This document shows positions 23,666-32,312 of a DNA stretch of 37,345 bases, in pieces. The position numbers were made by a program, and so were the translations under genes. Source of the stretch: Elusimicrobia bacterium GWC2_64_44 (lineage in GTDB: Bacteria; Elusimicrobiota; Elusimicrobia; Elusimicrobiales; UBA9959); contig MGUG01000034.1 of assembly GCA_001799845.1 (NCBI GenBank), positions 1 through 37,345 of the forward strand. The letters are read 5' to 3'. The first letter of the stretch is position 1. Each line of letters starts with the position of its first letter. A model generated the notes under the pieces. It was not told where the DNA came from. It was given only the letters and a program-made list of their open reading frames with translations, and did not search any database.

Positions 23666-24892
23666 TTAGAACTGCTTTACCTTGAACGCGGCAAGAGGAT
23701 TGCCTGACGTCGGTATCGTTACCGGTTCCAAACAGTAGAAACTTCCACTGAGCTCGAAGCAATACGCGAGACCGGTCGAAATGCCGGTAACATTGCCCGC
23801 CGCGGTGTATCCGGCAAGGTCACGCACTTCCGCCGCAGTAAGGGAGGCCAGGGATCTGGAGAAGCTCTTGTGCTGAGTGGCTCCGCCGTAGCCGATGTTG
23901 TTCGCCCAATCGTAGAACCAGATGTCCGCGCCGCCGCCGCCGGTGTCGCAGGCCTGCGCTTCGGACGCGAACGTGTATTTCATTACTGTCCACGAGGCAC
24001 CGCGGCAGTCTATCGTCACAAGTTCCCCGCCGCCCAGATTGCCGCTCTCGTCGAGCACCAGGGTAGAGCCGGTATTGCCCAGCACCTCGCCGGTGGCCAC
24101 GCCCTCGGCGTCCGAGAGGCCGAAGATCAGGGGCTGCTTCATGCTGTAGAGCGAGAGCCCGCCTTCGGAGGAACCGAAGACGAATTCGGTGGAGCCGCTG
24201 TCCGTGCTGGTCTGGCCGCTTTTATTGACGAAGACCAGGCGGTTGAAGGTCAGCGAGACGAAGACGCGGCCCTGCGCTCCGGCGGCCACGTTGTTGAGCG
24301 TGTAGCGCAGGCTGATGCTGCTCAGCGCGTCGAAGTCGCGCTTCACGGCGCGCTCGAGTATGGCCTTGTCCCCGGCGAAGTCTTCGCCGACGCCTCCCAT
24401 GAACTTCTGCAGGTTCTCGGCGGCGTAGGCCGCGAACAGAGCGTCCAGGGCCTCTTTAACCTTGGCCTGTATGTTCTCTTCCGACAGCGAGATCTCCTTG
24501 CGGGTGTCCTCGGGCTTGTTGGTCCTGCCCGCAGTGTCGGTGACCTCTATCAGCATCGCGTAGGTCCTGCCGGGCTCCGGCTTGAAGGAATGCTCGAAGG
24601 TGCCGTTGTCGGAGAACTTGACGTCAACCCAGGTGGCCTTGTCGTCGAGGGTGATGCGCACGGCGCCGGTCTTGCCGCCGGAGGCGCGGCCGGTTATCTT
24701 TACCAGCCCGCCCGCCCCCAGCATTTCGCGGAACAGCTTGACCTTGGGGCCGGTCTCGTCGGCCGAGAGCTTGTTTATAAAGAGATATTTGAGCCCCACC
24801 TCGGCTTTGGACTTGCCGAAGATCCACCATTTAGCGTCGGCGGACCCCGCCATCACCAGCACCGCCGCAGCCAGCATCAGAAGTTTTTTCAT
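23666..24892 (-). CDS. Exported protein with NTF2-like domain, unknown function
   Basis: 408 residues. Signal peptide 1-20 (MKKLLMLAAAVLVMAGSADA) is followed by KWWIFGKSKAEVG. Residues about 40-140 look like a beta-sandwich with a carbohydrate-binding or Ig-like feel (VKITGRASGGKTGAVRITLDD, FKPEPGRTYAMLIEVTDTAG). An NTF2-like segment follows (about 140-260; VKEALDALFAAYAAENLQKFMGG, RVFVSLTFNRLVFVNKSG). The C-terminal part holds four cysteines (in IDCRG, AQACD, AYCFE and FYCLE), which could form disulfides in the periplasm. The ATG has GGAGA upstream. It is 13 bp after the predicted barrel gene and 56 bp before the large helical protein. Confidence 0.8.
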   Translation of the reverse strand: MKKLLMLAAAVLVMAGSADAKWWIFGKSKAEVGLKYLFINKLSADETGPKVKLFREMLGAGGLVKITGRASGGKTGAVRITLDDKATWVDVKFSDNGTFEHSFKPEPGRTYAMLIEVTDTAGRTNKPEDTRKEISLSEENIQAKVKEALDALFAAYAAENLQKFMGGVGEDFAGDKAILERAVKRDFDALSSISLRYTLNNVAAGAQGRVFVSLTFNRLVFVNKSGQTSTDSGSTEFVFGSSEGGLSLYSMKQPLIFGLSDAEGVATGEVLGNTGSTLVLDESGNLGGGELVTIDCRGASWTVMKYTFASEAQACDTGGGGADIWFYDWANNIGYGGATQHKSFSRSLASLTAAEVRDLAGYTAAGNVTGISTGLAYCFELSGSFYCLEPVTIPTSGNPLAAFKVKQF

Positions 24893-24905
24893 ATTGTCTC
24901 CGGTA

Positions 24906-26468
24906 TCAGAAAGAAACGTTAAGCCCGACCGTCACGGTCTTTTCGCGGAAATTATTGGCCGCGGTGGTGAAGTCGTAGCTGTTGTAGCCCGCGCGCAGGA
25001 AAAGCGTGGACTCGTTGAGTTTAGCGAGCATCCTGGGGCGCCAGTATGCCGACAGCGCGGCGAAGAACTTGTCAGAATCCTCCCCGGCCTCCTTGCGCAG
25101 CAGGTTCTGCCCCGCGCGCAGGTCCGCCGTCAGGTTCGCGCCCGGGGCTTCCAAGCCCAGCCCCAGCGAGTATTCGTAGAGCTTATCGGCGGTGTCGGCC
25201 AGCTCGTCCCGGGAGTACCAGGTGCCTAGATGAGCCGCCGGCTTCAACACCACGGCTCCGGCCTCGTGCCGGGAGCTGAGCGCCGTGTTGAACGTCACCT
25301 CGCTGGCGTCGCGTACGGCTGTCTTGGTCCTGTAGAGCGTGTAGCCTATGTTCGTGTCGGAGTCCAGCTCGCCGAAGCGGTCGCGGTAATTGGCGTTCAG
25401 GTAATGGTCCGCCCCGCTGCTGCCGGCGCCGTATTTGCGGTCGAAACGGTAAGAGAGGTCGGCGGATGAGTAGGGCCGGGCGGCGAAAGGCCGTTTGACG
25501 GCGACGGCGGCTTCCGGCTTCCAGTTGCGGGTGGTGCCGGCCAATTGGCCGTCGAGGTTGTTGCGGTACCAGAGCAGGCCGGAGGTAACCGTTACCCGCG
25601 GGGAGTATTTGTAGCGCCATTTAGCCTTCGCCTTGCGTCGGTCCGGCGAAGCCGAGCCCAGCGGCGACAGGAAGTCCGGTTCCACGTTCTCGTATTCCAG
25701 GGTGACGCGGCTTGGGTCGGCGTCGCCCGTCAGCTCCAGGCGCGCCGCGCTGCCCCGCTCCGAGGCGCCGGAGGTGGCTTCGTCGTGATCCGAGGCCGAA
25801 TACTCTCCGGCGGCCGTAAGGCCGGGGATGGGGTTGTAGCCGAAGTCGAACGTGTAGTTCCTGGCGTCGTAGAGCGCGTCCGCCGGGTTGATCCGGCCGG
25901 TGTCCTTCGTGCCCACGTAGCTGCCGGCGGCCCAGAGGTCGGGGGTCAGTTCCTGCTTCACCCTCAGGCCGGCGGCCTGGCGGGTAACGGAGCGGGTTCG
26001 CGGTTCCTGCCAGACCGAGTCCCAGCGCGGGTACGCCCAGCCGAAAACGCCGGTGACCTCCGGCAGCCGCGTCCCTTCCTTATTGAAGCGGTAGGAGCCG
26101 CCTTTCAGCGAGGTGGCCAGCGAGTACTGGGAGAAAGATTCGAACACGTCGCCGGCGGTCAGCGTGTGTACCTTGTTGGTGGCGCGGCCCTGCAGGTTGG
26201 TGAGAGAGACTTTTTTTGCGTCGTTGCGCTCGTCATCGGTGGCCTTGGCCCCGGCCGTGTAGCTGTAGTCCCACGCGCCGCGACTGCCGCTGCCGTAGAG
26301 GTTGAGCGTTTCCAGGAAATTAAGGCCTCGCGTGAGCGAAGCGGCTGCTTTGCCGGGGCCCGCGGTTTCGTTATAAGTGGCCGAGAGTTCGTTAGTGGCG
26401 TGGAATTCCGTTTCAGCCCGGGCGGGCCCGGCTAAAAGGAGCAGCAGCGCCGCCGCTGTGGTTTTCAT
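24906..26468 (-). CDS. Predicted outer-membrane beta-barrel protein
   Basis: 520 residues. A signal peptide (1-18, MKTTAAALLLLLAGPARA) is followed by ETEFHATNELSATYNE. The whole mature chain shows strands of about ten residues with alternating polar and aromatic residues, such as AWDYSYTAGAKATD, RYKYSPRVTVTSGLLWYRNN and SDTNIGYTLYRTKTA. It ends in TVTVGLNVSF, with the C-terminal Phe typical of barrels inserted by BamA. The number of strands is not determined here but the length fits 18-22. No plug or TonB box is seen. Function is unknown. It is the first gene of the three-gene envelope operon and is divergent from the glutamine synthetase-family gene. Confidence 0.82.
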   Translation of the reverse strand: MKTTAAALLLLLAGPARAETEFHATNELSATYNETAGPGKAAASLTRGLNFLETLNLYGSGSRGAWDYSYTAGAKATDDERNDAKKVSLTNLQGRATNKVHTLTAGDVFESFSQYSLATSLKGGSYRFNKEGTRLPEVTGVFGWAYPRWDSVWQEPRTRSVTRQAAGLRVKQELTPDLWAAGSYVGTKDTGRINPADALYDARNYTFDFGYNPIPGLTAAGEYSASDHDEATSGASERGSAARLELTGDADPSRVTLEYENVEPDFLSPLGSASPDRRKAKAKWRYKYSPRVTVTSGLLWYRNNLDGQLAGTTRNWKPEAAVAVKRPFAARPYSSADLSYRFDRKYGAGSSGADHYLNANYRDRFGELDSDTNIGYTLYRTKTAVRDASEVTFNTALSSRHEAGAVVLKPAAHLGTWYSRDELADTADKLYEYSLGLGLEAPGANLTADLRAGQNLLRKEAGEDSDKFFAALSAYWRPRMLAKLNESTLFLRAGYNSYDFTTAANNFREKTVTVGLNVSF

Positions 26469-26505
26469 AATATCCCCAAACCTGACACTTAATGCGTTCC
26501 TGAAA

Positions 26506-26534
26506 AGATTACCAAAAAAAGAGCCGCCAGTTAA
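26506..26534 (-). promoter_or_regulatory. Candidate promoter of the envelope operon
   Basis: On the minus strand: TTAACT (complement of 26529-26534), a 17-base spacer and TAATCT (complement of 26506-26511). The boxes match 4 and 3 of 6 positions, so this is a weak prediction. It is in the 126-bp AT-rich gap shared with the divergent gene at 26595, for which I found no convincing promoter. Confidence 0.3.
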
Positions 26535-26594
26535 ACTTCCTGTTGGATTTTTAATTTGTTAATATTTCTCCTATTACGAGCTCCGGAGGCAGAT

Positions 26595-28088
26595 ATGCAG
26601 AAGAACAAGATCTACGCCAACAAGATAGCCGCTTTCCTCGACAAGGAGCCGCGCGATTTCACCCGCCCCGACCTGGTCCGCTTCATCAAGGCCCACGGCA
26701 TAAAGATGGTCAATTTCCGTTACGCCGCCGGGGACGGACGCCTGAAGACCCTCAATTTCATCATCAACGACGAGCGCTACCTGGACCGCATCCTGTCCGC
26801 CGGCGAGCGCGTCGATGGCTCCAGCCTGTTCAAGGGTATGATAGACGCCGGCTCCAGCGACCTCTACGTGGTGCCGCGCTACCGCACCGCTTTCGTTAAC
26901 CCGTTCTCTCAGGTCCCGGCCGTGGACATCCTCTGCTCCTTCTACACCGCCGACGGCAAGCCTTTCGCCGGCGCCCCCGCCGAGGTGCTGCGCCGTTCGG
27001 AAGCCGAGTTCCGCAAGGTCTCCGGCCACGAGTTCCACGCGCTGGGCGAGCTGGAGTATTACGTCATCTCCCCCAAGAACCCGCTGTACCCGACCGGCAC
27101 GCAGAAGGGCTACCACGAGTCCTTCCCGTTCGCCAAGTGGGAGGGCCTGCGCGCCGAGGCCATGGCCGCCATCGCCGAAGCCGGCGGCCGCATCAAGTAC
27201 GGCCACGCCGAGGTGGGCTTCATCCGCACCGAGGACTCGGAGATGGCGCAGCAGGAAATAGAGTTCCTGCCCGTGCCCGCCTCCGAAGCCGCGGACCAGT
27301 TGGCCGTGGCCAAATGGATCATTAACGGCATAGGTCACAAGTACGGCGTCGTGGTCTCTTTCGCCCCCAAGATCTCTATCGGCCACGCAGGCTCCGGTCT
27401 CCACGTGCATACCTGCCTCTACAAGAACGGCAGGAACGCGATGATAGACAAAGGCGTCCTCTCCGCGCCGGCCCGCAAGACCATAGCCGGCTTCATGGAG
27501 CTGGCCGCCCCGATGACGGCCTTCGGCAACACCGTGCCCACCTCTTACTTCCGCCTGGTACCGCATCAGGAGGCGCCCATCAACGTTTGCTGGGCCTACC
27601 GCAACCGCTCGGCGCTGGTGCGCATCCCGCTGGGCTGGCTGAACGCCTCCTCGATGGTGAAGGACGCCAACCCCGGCTCCGCGGCTCCCGTGGTGGACCA
27701 CACCCAGACGGTGGAGTTCCGCTCCGCAGACGGCTCGGCCAACCTGCATTTCCTGATGGCCGGCCTCTGCGTGGCCGCCCGCCGCGGCTTCGAGCGCAAG
27801 GACGCGCTGGCCTACGCCGACAAGTTCTTCGTGGACAAGAACGTCAGCGACAAGGCTCATGCCGGCCTGCTGGAGAAACTGCCAAAGCTGCCGGCCTCAT
27901 GCTGGGCTTCGGCCGAGTCCCTCGAGAAGCACCGCGACGCCTTCGAGGCCCGCGACGTCTTCCCCCGGCAGGTAATAGACGGCACTATAAAGCGCCTCAA
28001 AAGCTACGACGACCGCAGCCTCAGCGAGCGCCTCTACGGCAAGGAAGAGGAGATCAAGAACCTGGTGGAAGAGTACCTCTACTGCTGA
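26595..28088 (+). CDS. Glutamine synthetase family protein (type I-like)
   Basis: 497 residues. The ATG at 26595 has a CGGAGG site 5 bases away, favoured over an upstream in-frame start at 26556 that adds a 13-residue hydrophobic stretch. The beta-grasp domain includes VDGSS (73-77). The catalytic domain has LGELEYYV, QQEIEFLP, GSGLHVHTCLY (about 265-275; GSGxHxH), LVPHQEAP, RNRSALVRIP and VEFRSADGSANLHF, so the metal and glutamate sites appear intact. The usual adenylylation motif NLY near the C-terminus is not seen. The reaction is ATP-dependent ligation of ammonia or an amine to glutamate; it may be a true glutamine synthetase or a gamma-glutamyl-amine ligase. The M23 peptidase gene follows 15 bp downstream. 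Confidence 0.93.
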   Translation: MQKNKIYANKIAAFLDKEPRDFTRPDLVRFIKAHGIKMVNFRYAAGDGRLKTLNFIINDERYLDRILSAGERVDGSSLFKGMIDAGSSDLYVVPRYRTAFVNPFSQVPAVDILCSFYTADGKPFAGAPAEVLRRSEAEFRKVSGHEFHALGELEYYVISPKNPLYPTGTQKGYHESFPFAKWEGLRAEAMAAIAEAGGRIKYGHAEVGFIRTEDSEMAQQEIEFLPVPASEAADQLAVAKWIINGIGHKYGVVVSFAPKISIGHAGSGLHVHTCLYKNGRNAMIDKGVLSAPARKTIAGFMELAAPMTAFGNTVPTSYFRLVPHQEAPINVCWAYRNRSALVRIPLGWLNASSMVKDANPGSAAPVVDHTQTVEFRSADGSANLHFLMAGLCVAARRGFERKDALAYADKFFVDKNVSDKAHAGLLEKLPKLPASCWASAESLEKHRDAFEARDVFPRQVIDGTIKRLKSYDDRSLSERLYGKEEEIKNLVEEYLYC

Positions 28089-28103
28089 CGCCCGGGCCGC
28101 GCG

Positions 28104-29264
28104 ATGCAACTCCAGAGCGAAAGATCCAAGTGGTACCTGCTGAGCGGCGCCTGTGCGGCGCTGCTCCTGGCCGCCGGCCTTTATTTCTCACGGCCCTGGG
28201 AGCTGGCGCTCCCCGACGAGCCGGAGCTGCGGGTTTCGAGCGGCACCTTCACGGGCAGCCTGGATTCCGTGCTGAAAGCCGAAGGGCTCGACGAGGCCGA
28301 GCGCTACGAGGTCTCGTCGGTGCTCTCGGGAAAGCTCAACCTGCGCCGGCTCCGGCCGGAGGATTCCTACGAGCTGACCTTCTCCACTTCGGGCTCGCTC
28401 TCCGCCCTTTCCATCACCCAGGCTCTGCGCTACTACGAGCTCTCCGTCTCCGAGACCGGGGAGTACGGTGTGACTGTGCGTGACGTGGAACTGAAGGAAG
28501 CCTCCGGCAAGCTCGCCGGCACGATCAAGTCTTCGCTGTGGGAATCCATGAGCGCGGCGGGCGTGCCCGCGGCCGCGATCCTGGACTACGCCGACATCTT
28601 TTCCTGGTCGGTGGACTTCCTGACCGAGGTGCGCGAAGGGGACCGCTGGGCGCTGGCCTGGGATTATAAGACCGACCCGGCCGGCAAGGTGATCTCGCAG
28701 AAGATACGGGCGGCCGTCTACGACGGGGCCGAAACCGGGCGGAAGGCCGCCGCCGCATGGCAGGGGTCCTACTACGACGAAAAGGGCGAGTCGCTGCGCA
28801 GCATGTTCCTCCGCGCGCCGCTGCATTACCGCCGCATCTCCTCCTACTTCACCAACCGCCGCTTCCACCCCGTGCTTAAATATTACCGGCCGCACCAGGG
28901 CATAGACTACGCCGCCCCGTCGGGCACGCCGGTCTCCGCCGTGGCCGACGGGACCGTGACCTACGCCGGGTGGAAAGGCGGCAACGGCAGGCTGATCGTC
29001 CTGCGGCACGGCGCGGGCTACGAATCCACTTACGGGCATTTGTCCCGCTTCGCCAAAAGCCTGCGGTCCGGGCGCCGGGTCTCGCAGGGCGACGTGATCG
29101 GCTACGTGGGCTCCACCGGCCTCTCCAGCGGGCCCCACCTGGACTTCCGCCTCAAGCTCAACGGCAAGCCCCTCAATTTCCTGAAAATAAAATACCGCTC
29201 AAGCTCCGGCGTGAGCGGCAAGGCGCGCGAGACGGTCGCGGCGGCTATCAGGGCGCTGGACTAG
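28104..29264 (+). CDS. M23-family peptidase, membrane-anchored
   Basis: 386 residues. An N-terminal hydrophobic segment (about 10-27) anchors it to the inner membrane. The middle (about 40-220) resembles the MepM/OapA-type N-domain (GTFTGSLDSVLKAEGL, LRPEDSYELTFS, VDFLTEVREGDRWALAW). The C-terminal LytM domain (about 235-355) has RPHQGIDYAAPSGTPV (zinc ligands H and D), STYGHLSRF, and GPHLDFRL where most members have HLH. The substitution alters a usual Zn ligand to Asp; His is retained at the catalytic position. It probably cuts peptidoglycan cross-links. It is 15 bp after the glutamine synthetase-family gene; no strong ribosome binding site is seen. Confidence 0.92.
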   Translation: MQLQSERSKWYLLSGACAALLLAAGLYFSRPWELALPDEPELRVSSGTFTGSLDSVLKAEGLDEAERYEVSSVLSGKLNLRRLRPEDSYELTFSTSGSLSALSITQALRYYELSVSETGEYGVTVRDVELKEASGKLAGTIKSSLWESMSAAGVPAAAILDYADIFSWSVDFLTEVREGDRWALAWDYKTDPAGKVISQKIRAAVYDGAETGRKAAAAWQGSYYDEKGESLRSMFLRAPLHYRRISSYFTNRRFHPVLKYYRPHQGIDYAAPSGTPVSAVADGTVTYAGWKGGNGRLIVLRHGAGYESTYGHLSRFAKSLRSGRRVSQGDVIGYVGSTGLSSGPHLDFRLKLNGKPLNFLKIKYRSSSGVSGKARETVAAAIRALD

Positions 29265-29271
29265 GGAGCGG

Positions 29272-30393
29272 TCAGTACCGCTGCAGGAACTTCCACAGGT
29301 CCACCATCATCGGTATCATTTCAACCGCGATCAGCAGGATTATTATTATTTCCAGCCAGTGGCTGCGGCGGGTGTTCACCTCGCCGTGCAGGATCTGGCT
29401 GATCTGCGCCAGCGTCTCCATCTTGCGGGAGATGCTCTTGCGCCAGTCGTCGAAGTGGAACTCCAGCGCCGAGGCCCTGAACACTACGGCCAGGTAGGGG
29501 TCGCCCACCGTCTTCAGGGAGTTCTCCACGCGGCCTAGGAACTCGGAGAATTCCATGTACTTCCGGCTGGCGTCCTCGGCGATATCCGAATAGAAATTGC
29601 GGAAAATGTGCACCACGCTTTCCTGCTTGGTCTCCATGGTGTCATAGAGCTCTTCCAGCTTGCGCCCCAGCATGTCGTCGTAATAGCGGAACTCCAGCAG
29701 GTGGGTCAGCGAGAATTCGATCACGTCGGCAGCGTCGCGCTCGCCGTCGGGCTCTATCAGCAGGGCGGAGTTCCAGTCTATGATGGCCAGGTCGGAGGTG
29801 GAATACTGGATCGCGCTGTCGATGATGAAGTTCCGGGATTCTTCTCCCAGCCGCTCCTTGTCCTCCGCCAGGATCAGCGCCGCCACGTCCACCTTGCGGA
29901 TGAAGTCTTTGGGGTCCTCGAGGCCGTCGGCCTTCTCGATGATGTAGGTGATGTAGTCTTCGTTGATCTCCCACTCCGCGGGGTTCACCAGGGCCGGCAG
30001 GAGGCGCTTTTTCATGGCGTCCTTGCGCGAGATGGCCAGCAGGTCTATCTCTTCGGACTTCTCCAGCTCGGCGGCCATCTTGATCAGCCGCTCCCAGGGT
30101 GTGCCGGGCGGGATGGCCAGCTCGGTGGTTATGGAAATGACGCCGTAGTTCCAGACGCGCGCGAAGATGCGGATGGGATATTTGCCGGAGGGCAGGTCCA
30201 GGACTTCCTCGCCGAGGTCCGCCTTCAGCGGGGACTCCTTCATGATGATGGCTTTGCGGGTGTCGGTGGCGAACCTGAGGCGCGGGCCCTTGTCGGCGCT
30301 GAGCAGCTGTTCCGCGCGGCCGAGGACTATTTCCCCGGCTATGTCGAAAACCCGGTGCACCAGGATGGTGCCTTTATGTATAGCCGCGCCCAT
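29272..30393 (-). CDS. RMD1/DUF155-like membrane-anchored protein
   Basis: 373 residues. The C-terminus ends in a hydrophobic tail anchor (about 347-365, WLEIIIILLIAVEMIPMMV) after long helices (RRSHWLE), as in the RMD1/YagE (DUF155) family. The mid-region has FRYYDDMLGRKLEELYDTME and VFRASALEFHFDDWRKSISRKMETLAQI, consistent with that family's helical domain. The N-terminal half is mixed alpha/beta. In yeast, RMD proteins act at mitochondria and microtubules; bacterial function is unknown. The ATG follows a GGGGGAG site. It is convergent with the M23 gene (7-bp gap) and 26 bp downstream of the thioredoxin-fold lipoprotein gene. Confidence 0.75.
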   Translation of the reverse strand: MGAAIHKGTILVHRVFDIAGEIVLGRAEQLLSADKGPRLRFATDTRKAIIMKESPLKADLGEEVLDLPSGKYPIRIFARVWNYGVISITTELAIPPGTPWERLIKMAAELEKSEEIDLLAISRKDAMKKRLLPALVNPAEWEINEDYITYIIEKADGLEDPKDFIRKVDVAALILAEDKERLGEESRNFIIDSAIQYSTSDLAIIDWNSALLIEPDGERDAADVIEFSLTHLLEFRYYDDMLGRKLEELYDTMETKQESVVHIFRNFYSDIAEDASRKYMEFSEFLGRVENSLKTVGDPYLAVVFRASALEFHFDDWRKSISRKMETLAQISQILHGEVNTRRSHWLEIIIILLIAVEMIPMMVDLWKFLQRY

Positions 30394-30419
30394 AGTCTCC
30401 CCCTTTTCAGCCCTTCGGT

Positions 30420-30965
30420 CTATTTCTTCGCCAGCAGCGTTTCCACGGCCTTGGTGATGGGGGCGTCGTACTGCGGGTCGTAGCCTTCCCAGACGTCGTA
30501 GATCTCGTGATCGGAGGTAAGCAGGTAGATGTACGGCACGCCCTGCGTTCTGTAGTTGCGGGCGATTTCCTTGCCTTTGTAGGCCAGCGGGAAGGTGACG
30601 CCGAAATCCGCGGCGAAGTTATTGGCGGCCTGCGCGCTGTCCTGCACGCAGATGCCTACCGTGGCCAGGCCTTTGGGGGCGTAGGCCGAGGCGACCTTCT
30701 GGATGAAGGGGGCGGCTTTGCGGCAGTAGGGGCAGGTCTCGGTGAAGAACATAACCAGCACCGGCTTGCCGGCATAGGAGGCCAGGTCCACTTCTCCTCC
30801 GGCGGCGCCGGGCAGGCGGAAATAGGTGATCTTCTTGACGTAAGAGGCGGTCTGCACCGCGGCGGGCTCTTTCACTTCCGGCGCGGGCGCTGGCTGGTCC
30901 TTCTTCCCGCCGCAGGCGGTGAGCAGCAGGGCTGCGGCCGCGGTCAAAATAAGTCTGTTGGTCAT
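30420..30965 (-). CDS. Thioredoxin-fold lipoprotein (TlpA/ResA-like)
   Basis: 181 residues starting at ATG 30965, which has AAGGAGA upstream; longer upstream frames in this phase run antisense-like through cinA and are not real. The signal peptide ends in a lipobox LLTAC with C18 as the lipidated residue, followed by GGKKDQ, which lacks Asp at +2, so outer-membrane sorting by LolA is possible. The thioredoxin fold has the redox motif CPYC (78-81) in FFTETCPYCRKAAP, a central NFAADFGVTFPLAYKG region and cis-proline GVPYIY. It should exchange or reduce disulfides in the periplasm, perhaps of the cysteine-bearing exported proteins. It follows cinA by 26 bp. Confidence 0.92.
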   Translation of the reverse strand: MTNRLILTAAAALLLTACGGKKDQPAPAPEVKEPAAVQTASYVKKITYFRLPGAAGGEVDLASYAGKPVLVMFFTETCPYCRKAAPFIQKVASAYAPKGLATVGICVQDSAQAANNFAADFGVTFPLAYKGKEIARNYRTQGVPYIYLLTSDHEIYDVWEGYDPQYDAPITKAVETLLAKK

Positions 30966-30991
30966 CGTGGTCTCCTTCGTCGCTGTTCCCT

Positions 30992-32209
30992 CTATTTTAA
31001 TATTTTTCTCAGCTCGTCCAATACGCAGTTGGCCGCGCCGTCCCGAACCTGCGCGCGGCCGCCGCGGAACTGCCTGCTGAAAACTTTCACGCCGCCCGGC
31101 GCGGCCAGGGCGAACCAGACCAGCCCCGCCGGCTTGCCCGGCGTGGCCCCGCCTGGACCGGCTATGCCGGTGGTGGAGAAGGCGTAATCGGAGCCGAAGG
31201 CCCGGCGCGCGCCCGCCGCCATCTCCCGAGCGGTCTGAGCCGACACCGCGCCGTACTTTTTGAGCGTGGCCGCCCCGACGCCCAGCAGCCGCGCCTTGGC
31301 GGCGTTGGAATAGGACACGGCACCGCCCAGGAACCAGTCCGAGCTGCCGGGGATATCCGTGATCAGTTTGGCGGCCAGGCCGCCGGTGCAGGATTCCGCG
31401 CAGGCCACGGTTTTGCCGGCGGCCTTCAGCTTCTCCCCCACCGCCGCGGCGAGCGTGGTTTCCCCCTCGCCGTACAGGGCCTGGCCGAGCAGCTTGCGGC
31501 AGGCCGCCGCCGCCCTGGCCACGGCGCCGCGGGAATCGTCTCCGGAAATCAGGAAGTCCACGGTGCCGGGGCCGGCCAGGATGGTGAACGCCAGGCCGGG
31601 GAAGCGGCGCATGGCCGGGCGCAGCATCTTTTCGGCGCGTGTTTCCCAGAGGCCGGCGGCGCGCAGCTTTATCTGCGCGGAGGGCGGCAGGCGAAAGGCG
31701 GAGGAGATCTCCGAATCGAGGAAGTTGGCGAACATCGGTTCCCATTCCTGGCGGGGGCCCGGCAGCAGCGCGAGCATTTTGCCGCCGCGCCTGAGTACCT
31801 GGCCGAAGGCCGTGCCGTTGGAGTTCTCGAGCGGCTTTGCGCCCTCCAGGAGCAGGCACTGGTTCTTGAAATTAGGGGGCAGCTTCTTCAGGCCGTAGTT
31901 GAAGGCGAGGATGCGCGCGCAATCTTTTGAGTAGATCAGCCGCAGGCCGAGGGCCGCCGCGGCCGCCTGGCGGGTGAGGTCGTCGAAGGTGGGGCCCAGC
32001 CCGCCGCAGACCAGCACCAGGACGGAGCGTTTCAGCGCGCCTTTCACGGCGTCGGCTATCTCTTCCAGGCTGTCGCCGCAGGACTGCTCGCGCCCGAGGG
32101 CGAAGCCCAGCGGGGCCAGGCGCTCCGCGAACAGCGGGGCGTAAAGGTTCAGCTTGCCGCCCAGCAGCTCCGAGCCGGTACAGATCAGTTCAGCCCTGCC
32201 ATCCTTCAT
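30992..32209 (-). CDS. cinA: CinA family protein: MoaB-like domain plus NMN amidohydrolase domain
   Basis: 405 residues with both CinA halves. The N-terminal MoCF/MoaB-like domain (about 7-170) has ICTGSELLGG and VLVCGGLGPTFDDLTRQAA, typical of ADP-ribose pyrophosphatase-type CinA. The C-terminal domain (about 250-405) has ACAESCTGGLAAKLI, GSSDWFLGGAVSYSN and FSTTGIAGPGG, the nicotinamide mononucleotide deamidase signature. The enzyme recycles pyridine nucleotides. The ATG lacks a clear ribosome binding site. It is divergent from the 32313 gene and heads the group cinA, thioredoxin-fold lipoprotein, DUF155-like gene. Both domains are of usual length. Confidence 0.95.
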   Translation of the reverse strand: MKDGRAELICTGSELLGGKLNLYAPLFAERLAPLGFALGREQSCGDSLEEIADAVKGALKRSVLVLVCGGLGPTFDDLTRQAAAAALGLRLIYSKDCARILAFNYGLKKLPPNFKNQCLLLEGAKPLENSNGTAFGQVLRRGGKMLALLPGPRQEWEPMFANFLDSEISSAFRLPPSAQIKLRAAGLWETRAEKMLRPAMRRFPGLAFTILAGPGTVDFLISGDDSRGAVARAAAACRKLLGQALYGEGETTLAAAVGEKLKAAGKTVACAESCTGGLAAKLITDIPGSSDWFLGGAVSYSNAAKARLLGVGAATLKKYGAVSAQTAREMAAGARRAFGSDYAFSTTGIAGPGGATPGKPAGLVWFALAAPGGVKVFSRQFRGGRAQVRDGAANCVLDELRKILK

Positions 32210-32260
32210 AAAGAAAGGTTAGCATATCCCCCGCGCGCGGCAAAACCCCCCCCCGCGAAG

Positions 32261-32289
32261 TTGACACCCGGGGGCGGATTTGGTAGTTT
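32261..32289 (+). promoter_or_regulatory. Candidate promoter of the DUF4404-like gene
   Basis: TTGACA (32261-32266), a 17-base spacer, and TAGTTT (32284-32289). The -35 is perfect; the -10 is weak. It lies 24 bp upstream of the GTG start at 32313 and would exclude the earlier in-frame TTG at 32280 as a start. Confidence 0.5.
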
Positions 32290-32312
32290 TGAGTTTCAAG
32301 CCTGGAGGCAAA

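Noticed and set aside
23610-23762. N-terminal extension of the 883-residue exported protein
   Set aside because: It overlaps the preceding gene and puts 51 residues ahead of a clear signal peptide, so the ATG at 23609 is preferred.
30966-31859. Upstream extension of the thioredoxin-fold lipoprotein frame
   Set aside because: It overlaps most of cinA in another frame with Arg/Gly-rich sequence and would bury the lipobox signal peptide at 30965.
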